Shown in pieces: positions 6,639 to 12,024 of a stretch of 12,024 bases of DNA. Location of the stretch: positions 1-12,024 of the forward strand of contig DAOVZA010000023.1 of NCBI GenBank assembly GCA_030635405.1, in the 5' to 3' direction. Position 1 is the stretch's first letter, and each line of letters begins with the position of its first letter. A model generated the notes under the pieces. The model was not told where the DNA came from, searched no databases, and saw only the letters and a program-made list of their open reading frames with translations. A program made the position numbers and the translations under genes. The stretch comes from Desulfocapsa sp. (GTDB lineage Bacteria; Desulfobacterota; Desulfobulbia; Desulfobulbales; Desulfocapsaceae).

Positions 6639-8201
6639 ATGGTTCCACAGGAAATACTAATTATTGATGACGGGAATTCTATTGCCGACTTGAGTCGTCA
6701 ATCTCTTGAGCATATAGGCTATAAGGTGTTTTGTGCCTCCAATGCTAAACAAGCCATTGATTTAGCAATTTCTAATCAGTTTGACCTTGTCATTGTTGAT
6801 ACAGAATTGTCCGGTACCACCGGAATAGACACATTTGGTTCTATCAGAGAACTTCAGCCGGGAATTGTTGGGATTCTTGTGGTGGATCATGCTGATATTG
6901 ATATGGTTGTAACCGCAATGAATAATGGTTTGAGTGGGGTTTTAGAAGAACCACTCAATTCAAGAGAGTTAGTAAAAGCTGTTCAGGAAGCCCTTGCTCT
7001 AGCGGCCCTTCGGGAAGAAAATACGCGTTTAAAAACCATTCTACCACTCTATAAACTTGGCGAAAAATTTAATGCTGCAAATTCTTTGGATGAAGTCTAT
7101 GCATTGCTTCTTGATGCCATCGTTCAGCAGATTAAAGTCCCCTGTATTTCTCTTATGATGTTCGCAGAAGATGATGATTGTCTCCATGTTGTGGCATCAC
7201 GAGGAATGGATAAGAACATAGCCAAGAGCGTGGCGATAAAACCAGGAGAAAAAATTGCCGGTTGGGTCTATGAACAGGGTAAACCGGTTATATTAAATAG
7301 ACAGACTCAGGAACAATCACCTTTTGCTAAATATCTGAAAAAAGGTAATATCACCGCATCTATTTCCTTTCCTCTTTCAGGAAGAGAAAAGATTCTAGGC
7401 GTTTTGAATATTAGTCAGACAGAAAAAAATGTCATATATAGTCAGTCAGATATTGAATTGTTGTCAGTTATTTGCGGACAGGCTGTCATGGCTCTTGAGA
7501 ATGTTATTTACATGGAAGAGCAGGAAGAAAACGCACGAACCAAGGCGCTCTTTGAACAGTATGTAGCACCTGAAGTTGCAGAGATTCTCCTTAACTCCAA
7601 AGACAATTTAATGGAAATCGGCGAGGTTAGAGAAATCACAGTTCTTTTTGCTGATATTCGTAATTTTACCATTGCAGTACAACACCTGTCTCATGAGGAT
7701 ATCCACCACTTCCTGACTGAATTTTTCGATCTTTTTTCTGAAGTAGCATTTTCCTGGAAAGGAACACTCGACAAATTTATGGGTGATGCTGCGTTAGTTG
7801 CCTTTGGCGCACCTATTTCACTGGATAAACCATCTAAAGCTGCAGTTTCCACGGCAGTTGAGCTTTCGGTGGGTTTTGAACAATTACGACGAAAGTGGCT
7901 GGACAAATCGCCGGTATTTGAAAAGCTTGGTCTTGGTATTGGGGTGAGTAAAGGTGATATCTTTCATGGTAATGTTGGATCATCCAGAAGGCTTGACTAC
8001 ACGCTTATTGGCACTGATGTAAATATTGCACAGCGATTAGCAGATACAACCGGATCAGGACAGATTTTGATTACTGAACCCGTGTATGAAGATGTAAAAG
8101 AATATTTTTCAATAACTGATAAAGGTATTTGTAATTTGCGAAGTGTGGAACATGATGTACACGTCTATGCTATTCAGGCAGATTTTGTTGTTCTTTCTTG
8201 A
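6639..8201 (+). CDS. REC-GAF-class III adenylate cyclase
   Basis: A 520-residue soluble signalling protein that should make cAMP from ATP. Domains: receiver (about 1-120), GAF (about 145-285), linker helix ending FEQYVAPEVAEILL, and class III cyclase (about 330-510). The cyclase keeps the metal Asp residues D339 (FADIRNF) and D383 (FMGD), adenine-specifying K379 and D453 (RRLDYT), and catalytic N462 and R466 (VNIAQRL), so it looks active and ATP-specific. The receiver has the acidic pair (D10, D11) and phospho-acceptor D54 (VIVDTELSG). However, the switch Thr/Ser position is Val82 (LVVDHAD) and the invariant Lys is Glu104 (LEEPL), so normal phospho-switching is doubtful. The start is uncertain: ATG 6639 is preferred, while GTG 6627 and TTG 6630 would add 4 and 3 residues, and none has a good Shine-Dalgarno. 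It converges on the S4 gene with an 8-bp gap and no terminator between. Confidence 0.93.
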   Translation: MVPQEILIIDDGNSIADLSRQSLEHIGYKVFCASNAKQAIDLAISNQFDLVIVDTELSGTTGIDTFGSIRELQPGIVGILVVDHADIDMVVTAMNNGLSGVLEEPLNSRELVKAVQEALALAALREENTRLKTILPLYKLGEKFNAANSLDEVYALLLDAIVQQIKVPCISLMMFAEDDDCLHVVASRGMDKNIAKSVAIKPGEKIAGWVYEQGKPVILNRQTQEQSPFAKYLKKGNITASISFPLSGREKILGVLNISQTEKNVIYSQSDIELLSVICGQAVMALENVIYMEEQEENARTKALFEQYVAPEVAEILLNSKDNLMEIGEVREITVLFADIRNFTIAVQHLSHEDIHHFLTEFFDLFSEVAFSWKGTLDKFMGDAALVAFGAPISLDKPSKAAVSTAVELSVGFEQLRRKWLDKSPVFEKLGLGIGVSKGDIFHGNVGSSRRLDYTLIGTDVNIAQRLADTTGSGQILITEPVYEDVKEYFSITDKGICNLRSVEHDVHVYAIQADFVVLS

Positions 8202-8209
8202 TTGACGAA

Positions 8210-8437
8210 TTATTTTTCCGTCATTGCAACTAATAAGTCCATGGAGTCGAAACGAACAACATCGTTTGAAACCAGTTTTCTTCCACGGCGTGTCTCAAGT
8301 TCACCGTTTACCAGTACTTCACCTTCGTTGATAACGATTTTTGCGTGAACACCATCCTGGACCACATTAGCGAGTTTTAAAAATTGACTCAATCGTATAG
8401 GCTCTTTTTTAATTGTAACAGTTTTCATTGTTTCCAT
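8210..8437 (-). CDS. Small S4-domain RNA-binding protein (YbcJ-like)
   Basis: A 75-residue protein that is nearly all S4 RNA-binding domain: IRLSQFLKLANVVQDGVHAK, then VINEGEVLVNGELETRRGRKL and NDVVRF. The GEVLVNGE-x(3)-RRGRKL stretch is the typical S4 loop and basic face that contacts structured RNA, usually ribosomal. Length fits the stand-alone YbcJ/YaaA-type proteins; the cellular target is unknown. Two starts are 9 bases apart: ATG 8437 and ATG 8428. The second, MKTVTIKK, has GGAA a few bases upstream and may be the true one. It is convergent with the cyclase and divergent from gabD (94-bp gap). I found no convincing promoter of its own. Confidence 0.88.
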   Translation of the reverse strand: METMKTVTIKKEPIRLSQFLKLANVVQDGVHAKIVINEGEVLVNGELETRRGRKLVSNDVVRFDSMDLLVAMTEK

Positions 8438-8459
8438 GGTTTGTCTGTGTTTTTATAGA

Positions 8460-8489
8460 TTGAAAGTCATCCTATACTAGTCATACAAT
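8460..8489 (+). promoter_or_regulatory. Possible promoter of gabD
   Basis: TTGAAA (8460-8465) and TACAAT (8484-8489) with an 18-bp spacer, giving a start near 8496 and a leader of about 36 bases. An AGAGGA Shine-Dalgarno (8520-8525) precedes the ATG at 8532. A TATACT at 8473-8478 lies between the two boxes but has no -35 at a suitable distance. Confidence 0.42.
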
Positions 8490-8531
8490 CTTGTCGAGAA
8501 ACAACTTAAATTGAATTTTTAGAGGAATAAA

Positions 8532-9983
8532 ATGAAATTAGAAGATCAGGGTTTATTTAAACAGGAATGCTATTTAAATGGTGAATGGGTTGGTTCTAAA
8601 GAGACCATAGACGTTCATAACCCTGCTGATAATAAACTTTTAGGAATGGTACCTTCACTTGATGCGAAAATCACCAAAGAAACGATTGATGCAGCACAGG
8701 ATGCCTATCTTCTCTGGAAAAATCTTACAGCAAAGGAACGTTCAGATTATCTCAGGAAATGGTTTGATCTGATTATCGCTCACAAGACTGATCTTGCCCG
8801 TATTATGACAAGTGAACAAGGGAAACCGCTTAAGGAAGCTGAGGGAGAAGTTCTCTATGGAGCCTCATACGTTGAATGGTTTGCTGAAGAGGCTAAACGG
8901 GTATATGGCGATACAATTCCGATGTCTCAAAAAGGCAAACGTATTATAGTGCTAAAAGAACCGGTTGGCGTTTGTGCAGCTATTACTCCCTGGAACTTTC
9001 CATCTGCAATGATTACCAGAAAGGCTGCCCCAGCTCTTGCCGCAGGATGTACAATCGTAGTAAAACCCGCTGCTCAAACTCCTTTTTCTGCTTTTGCACT
9101 TGCAGAACTTGCAAGCCGTGCAGGGATTCCAAAGGGTGTATTTAATGTGATTACCGGGCCTGCAAGAGCAATTGGTGCAGAATTTACTTCAAGTAAAATT
9201 GTTAGAAAATTAAGTTTTACAGGATCAACTCCTGTTGGAAAACAGTTAATGGCGGCCTGCAGCGAAACCGTCAAGAAAATATCGCTGGAACTTGGTGGCC
9301 ATGCTCCTTTTATCGTTTTTGATGATGCGGATATCGATTCTGCCGTTGTGGACGCTGTTGCATCAAAATATAGGAATTCCGGTCAGACCTGTGTCTGCAC
9401 CAATCGTTTTATTGTGCAGGAGGGAGTGTACAAACAGTTTGCTGAAAAATTAACTGTCGCTGTGAAAGAACAGTTACAAGTGGGATCTGGGTTTGATGAA
9501 AAGACTAACCAGGGCCCTCTTATAGATCTGAATGCCATAATCAAAGTTGAGGAACAGATCAAAGATGCCATCGATAAAGGCGCTACAATTCTTGCCGGTG
9601 GAAAACGCTTAGGTGAAACTGGATATTTCTTTGAGCCCACTATTCTTATGGATGTGACAACTGAGATGAAAATTGCCACTGAAGAAACCTTTGGTCCAGT
9701 GGCACCTATCTTTACATTCAAAGAAGAGGCTGAGGGAATAGCAATGGCCAATGATTCTGAATATGGATTAGCGTCATATTTTTTCAGTAAAGATATGGCT
9801 CGTTGCTGGCGTGTTACAGAAGCACTTGAGTACGGTATGGTTGGCGTTAATACAGGCATCATCTCCACTGAAGCCGCCCCTTTTGGTGGTATTAAAGAGT
9901 CAGGAATAGGACGTGAAGGTTCAAAATATGGTATCGAAGAATATCTAGAAATCAAATATATGTGTGTTGGTGGTCTGGAGTAA
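8532..9983 (+). CDS. gabD: NAD(P)-dependent succinate-semialdehyde dehydrogenase
   Basis: A 483-residue aldehyde dehydrogenase oxidising succinate semialdehyde to succinate in the cytoplasm, at the end of 4-aminobutyrate degradation. Seen: oxyanion-hole N156 (PWNFP), cofactor-binding K178 (VVKPAAQTPFSA), the FTGSTPVGK cofactor loop (229-237), general base E254 (LELGGHAPF) and catalytic C287 in SGQTCVCTNR. The second Cys of that motif (C289) is the partner forming a redox-switch disulfide in some SSADHs. R164 in MITRKAAPALAAGC and the C-terminal APFGGIKESGIGREGSKYGIEEYLEIKYMC are close to E. coli GabD, separating it from betaine or general aldehyde dehydrogenases. Length is normal. No gabT aminotransferase is adjacent and no terminator is obvious after the stop, so it appears monocistronic. 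Glutarate semialdehyde is an alternative substrate. Confidence 0.93.
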   Translation: MKLEDQGLFKQECYLNGEWVGSKETIDVHNPADNKLLGMVPSLDAKITKETIDAAQDAYLLWKNLTAKERSDYLRKWFDLIIAHKTDLARIMTSEQGKPLKEAEGEVLYGASYVEWFAEEAKRVYGDTIPMSQKGKRIIVLKEPVGVCAAITPWNFPSAMITRKAAPALAAGCTIVVKPAAQTPFSAFALAELASRAGIPKGVFNVITGPARAIGAEFTSSKIVRKLSFTGSTPVGKQLMAACSETVKKISLELGGHAPFIVFDDADIDSAVVDAVASKYRNSGQTCVCTNRFIVQEGVYKQFAEKLTVAVKEQLQVGSGFDEKTNQGPLIDLNAIIKVEEQIKDAIDKGATILAGGKRLGETGYFFEPTILMDVTTEMKIATEETFGPVAPIFTFKEEAEGIAMANDSEYGLASYFFSKDMARCWRVTEALEYGMVGVNTGIISTEAAPFGGIKESGIGREGSKYGIEEYLEIKYMCVGGLE

Positions 9984-10030
9984 GCAAAAAGAGAACACGT
10001 GTATTTTAAAAGGGGAAACAACTCGATAAA

Positions 10031-10050
10031 AGATAGTTCTTGAATTATCT
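10031..10050. repeat. Inverted repeat between gabD and the lipoprotein gene
   Basis: AGATAGTTC (10031-10039) and GAATTATCT (10042-10050) can pair over nine positions with one G-T and a two-base centre. It is not followed by a T run, so it is a poor terminator. TTGAAT (10040-10045) with TATAGT (10062-10067, 16-bp spacer) is a possible promoter whose -35 lies within the repeat, suggesting an operator. TATAAT at 10095-10100 is another -10 candidate, but its -35 is poor. Both readings are tentative. Confidence 0.35.
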
Positions 10051-10140
10051 AACTGTAATAATATAGTATACTAAAAATATGGAACTATCTGCTTTATAAT
10101 ATGGCAAAATGCTAGCAACTATAGAACTGGAGAAATATCT

Positions 10141-10641
10141 ATGAATTTTATGAAAAATCAGTATCGAAAATTGGTTTTGAGTGTATTTGCTGTGTTACTT
10201 TTATCTTTGACTGGCTGTTTCTCAACGAACAGTAATACCTCTGCAATTCCAGGGGATGAGATTGATAATTTTGCAGGCATGGGAAGTACCATAGGTAACT
10301 ATGAAGATATAGAGTTACCTCCTGAAATGAAATATAATAATACTAATAGTATGTCTATCAAAACTGATTCGTTCAGAGGTGGAATTATTCATTATAAAGG
10401 ACGCGTAGAAGTGCATTCTTTAAAAGAATTTATTGTCGCTTCTATGAAGAAGAATAAATGGAAACTTGCAGGTGAAGTCTCCAGTAAAAATGTAATACTC
10501 GCTTTCACCAAACCTAACAAAACCTGCATGATGAATATCGAGCCTAATAATGCTATCAGCGATACCACCCTTACAATGTATGTTACTGTCGATGTAACTG
10601 CTGCAAAGGCTTTAAACGCTTTCGGTGAGCCAATCGAATAA
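10141..10641 (+). CDS. Conserved lipoprotein of unknown function
   Basis: A 166-residue protein with a lipoprotein signal: basic N-terminus (MKNQYRK), hydrophobic core (VLSVFAVLLLSL) and lipobox LTGC with the modified Cys at 26. No Asp follows the Cys, so outer-membrane delivery is expected. The mature part has a low-complexity start, then a domain from about residue 57: LPPEMKYN, SFRGGIIHYKGRVEVHSLKEF, MKKNKWKLAGEV, ILAFTKPNKTCMMNI. I recall a similar GxLxYxGRVExxSLxxFF...NGW pattern in hypothetical lipoproteins of Desulfobacterota; no function is known to me. GGAGA lies 7 bases before ATG 10141; an internal ATG at 10150 is less well placed. A strong terminator follows the stop, lying inside the overlapping downstream reading frame. 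Confidence 0.85.
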   Translation: MNFMKNQYRKLVLSVFAVLLLSLTGCFSTNSNTSAIPGDEIDNFAGMGSTIGNYEDIELPPEMKYNNTNSMSIKTDSFRGGIIHYKGRVEVHSLKEFIVASMKKNKWKLAGEVSSKNVILAFTKPNKTCMMNIEPNNAISDTTLTMYVTVDVTAAKALNAFGEPIE

Positions 10642-11245
10642 GTTGAACAGAAAAAATTTACATAAATCAGCCGTTAATCCCGTACTGTTATGGGTTAACG
10701 GCTTTTTTTGTTTTTTGCTTGTCTTCCTGCTAAATTCCCAGGTGTTCGCCTTTGAACCGGATTATGAAAAAGCTGTTGCCAAAGCAGCAAAAGATGGTGA
10801 CCCTCAATCGCAATACGCATTGGCATTGTTGTACGAGTATGGTGGGGAGACCATAGAACGAGATCCTGTTAAATCGATAGTCTGGCTTGAAAAAGCAGGA
10901 AAAGCAAAGGTTGCCGGAGCTTGTTTATATCTTGGCTTAAAATATGAATATGGTAATAGGGTAAAAAAAGATTTGAAAAAAGCAGCCTGCTGGTTTGCCT
11001 GTGCCGCCCATAAAGAGTGGCCGGCAGCTCAATTTTTTCTGGCCAGCATGTATGACAAAGGTAAAGGTATAAAAAAATCTCCAGAAACTGCACTTTTATG
11101 GTTTGGTCTTGCGGCAGATTATGGATATCCTGGAGCTGAAAAAGAATTTGTTCGACTTCAGACAGTCACAGGTAATAAAAACTTGAAAGAGCTACAGTTT
11201 GCAAAAGAGCGGTTAATGCGAACTAAAGAATCTTATTGTCATTAA
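10625..11245 (+). CDS. Secreted Sel1-repeat protein
   Basis: A 206-residue frame with a hydrophobic stretch (about 25-40, FFCFLLVFLLNSQVFA) that looks like a signal peptide cut near A42. Three Sel1-like helical repeats follow at about 58-93, 96-129 and 132-166 (DPQSQYALALLYEYG, ACLYLGLKYEYG, PAAQFFLASMYDKGKGIKKS and ALLWFGLAADYG). Sel1 repeats form TPR-like superhelices that bind other proteins, here probably in the periplasm. The 3' part is certain; the start is not. GTG 10625 overlaps the lipoprotein gene by 17 bases, TTG 10643 begins one base after its stop codon, and TTG 10715 would leave almost no positively charged n-region. None has a Shine-Dalgarno at normal distance. The terminator at 10669-10709 sits inside the frame, so expression must depend on read-through, on ribosomes disrupting the hairpin, or on an unseen promoter. 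Confidence 0.8.
   Translation: MSQSNKLNRKNLHKSAVNPVLLWVNGFFCFLLVFLLNSQVFAFEPDYEKAVAKAAKDGDPQSQYALALLYEYGGETIERDPVKSIVWLEKAGKAKVAGACLYLGLKYEYGNRVKKDLKKAACWFACAAHKEWPAAQFFLASMYDKGKGIKKSPETALLWFGLAADYGYPGAEKEFVRLQTVTGNKNLKELQFAKERLMRTKESYCH
10669..10709 (+). terminator. Intrinsic terminator after the lipoprotein gene, inside the Sel1 frame
   Basis: AGCCGTTAATCCC (10669-10681) pairs with GGGTTAACGGCT (10692-10703) over 12 base pairs with one bulged T at 10678 and a 10-base loop. Seven T residues (10703-10709), a G and six more T residues follow. It begins 27 bp after the lipoprotein stop. It is a textbook terminator, yet the same bases encode residues about 15-28 of the Sel1 protein. Confidence 0.88.
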
Positions 11246-11370
11246 GTGGTTGTTTTCGTGTAGAGGCTGGTGTATTACGGAATTTTCAACTTTCTGAAAT
11301 AGTATTTTTCTCAAACTGTTGTTGTGTTAGGCTGCATCGCACATCGATAAAATAATTACTTCCCGGAACA

Positions 11371-12024
11371 ATGGAAATAGATCTGGATAAACAGCAAAAG
11401 GCTCAGGAAAACACTCGTAAACTTCTTGTAAAGGAAGAGGATGAGCGTTCCGAACGTCGATTTTTCAAACTAGTACTCGAATTAGAGAATGGTAACAATG
11501 ACGTTCTCTTAAATGATGAACTCATGGAAAATCTTCCCGACCTTGTTTCCACCTATGCTAAGAGCGGCGATCGCAATCGTGTAAAAACTCTATTTGAAAA
11601 GCTTGATGGTTGTACCAGCAGTGAAAATGTCAGTCTGCGTGAACGTGCTGTGATGGCATTGAGTTTATGTATGGAAGGTCTGAACCTTGAAGAACATCCT
11701 GATCTTATTGAACAGGTAACGCAAATCCTTATTCGTTGGCTTCGTGTAGAAACTGTCTTCCTTTCTGTTTGTAATATAGTTTGTTCACAATTGAAGAATA
11801 ATGGGGTTTTATTACTTGAAGAAGGGCGATGGGAAGAGTGTAATTATCTTCTGGAGTCCTTTTGTCAGATTCAGTCAGGTACCCATGATATCAGCAATGC
11901 AATTAAAAGTGTAGTAGGACGTGCACAGGATGGTATGGCCACAGACTACATACTCGAAGAACTGACTATTGTTTGTCTAAGAGGACGTGGTGAACGCAGG
12001 CAGAATGCTGAAAAAATTCTTGTG
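11371..12024 (+). CDS. Unidentified helical protein, N-terminal 218 residues
   Basis: An open frame runs from ATG 11371 to the right edge without a stop. I do not recognise it. The N-terminus is very charged (MEIDLDKQQKAQENTRKLL, then KEEDERSERR) with no signal peptide. What follows is a run of amphipathic helices with Leu/Ala/Val periodicity: FFKLVLELENG, ELMENLPDLVSTYAKSG, LRERAVMALSLCMEGL, LIEQVTQILIRWLRVETVFLSVCNIVCSQL. This resembles HEAT/ARM-like solenoids, but no repeat is clear enough to name it so with confidence. A GGA lies 5 bases before the ATG. The interval 11246-11370 shows neither a convincing promoter nor a terminator, so cotranscription with the Sel1 gene is possible. The C-terminus and function cannot be judged from this window. 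Confidence 0.7.
   Translation, partial: MEIDLDKQQKAQENTRKLLVKEEDERSERRFFKLVLELENGNNDVLLNDELMENLPDLVSTYAKSGDRNRVKTLFEKLDGCTSSENVSLRERAVMALSLCMEGLNLEEHPDLIEQVTQILIRWLRVETVFLSVCNIVCSQLKNNGVLLLEEGRWEECNYLLESFCQIQSGTHDISNAIKSVVGRAQDGMATDYILEELTIVCLRGRGERRQNAEKILV

Noticed and set aside
6623..6667. A 14-codon upstream reading frame at ATG 6623 overlapping the cyclase start
   Set aside because: There is no Shine-Dalgarno and no pattern in the peptide. It is a chance frame in this AT-rich leader.
8202..8223. Hairpin TGACG/CGTCA between the convergent cyclase and S4 genes as a terminator
   Set aside because: It has only five pairs with an 11-base loop and no T run on either strand.
9383..10021. A 212-codon minus-strand open frame
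   Set aside because: It lies antisense to gabD, shows no recognisable domain, and has a codon pattern expected of a shadow of a real coding strand.
1..12024. CRISPR array, tRNA, rRNA, insertion sequence or phage attachment site
   Set aside because: I saw no regularly spaced repeats, no cloverleaf or rRNA-like sequence, no transposase or integrase, and no terminal inverted repeats.

Overview
The window comes from a moderately AT-rich Gram-negative bacterium. It most likely belongs to the Desulfobacterota (a Desulfobulbales-like sulfate or sulfur metaboliser). The support is a family II Mn/Co pyrophosphatase of the kind common in sulfate reducers, a periplasmic multiheme c-type cytochrome, lipoprotein and Sel1 proteins, and clear signs of selenocysteine use. 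No mobile element, CRISPR array, tRNA or rRNA was seen. This is ordinary chromosome with one outstanding gene.

Layout: 1-1001 (minus) holds the start of an M18 aminopeptidase preceded by a SprA-like HExxH protein, probably one operon. 1140-2198 (minus) is a single-pass membrane protein of unknown function. It diverges from ppaC (2433-3362, plus), which has a good promoter, a strong RBS and a strong terminator. 3459-6393 (minus) is a two-gene operon of rarA and an overlapping downstream cytochrome gene. 6639-8201 (plus) is a REC-GAF-class III adenylate cyclase, convergent with a small S4 RNA-binding protein (8210-8437, minus). gabD (8532-9983, plus) follows. Next come a lipoprotein gene (10141-10641), a Sel1-repeat protein whose 5' end contains an intrinsic terminator, and the 5' part of an unidentified helical protein running off the right edge.

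The main discovery is at 3459-5072. Two reading frames that look separate are one frame interrupted by a single UGA at 4908-4910. Upstream of it lie a signal peptide and a ...GNVQGETEPCG segment. Downstream lie KSNQLGGL..., a 5'-nucleotidase-like domain, a coiled coil and four CxxCH haem sites. The UGA falls where related proteins have the second Cys of a PCGC motif. It is followed, at exactly the fdhF register (18 nt, then GGUCUG), by a 6-bp hairpin with a GGUCU apical loop. I read this as a selenocysteine-containing periplasmic tetraheme cytochrome with a PCGU motif, which standard gene callers would truncate or split. Its start codon overlaps the rarA stop codon.

Other points of interest are an adenylate cyclase whose receiver domain keeps the phospho-acceptor Asp but lacks the conserved switch Thr/Ser and Lys, a 14-bp direct repeat at 41-bp spacing over the rarA promoter, and the terminator inside the Sel1 reading frame.
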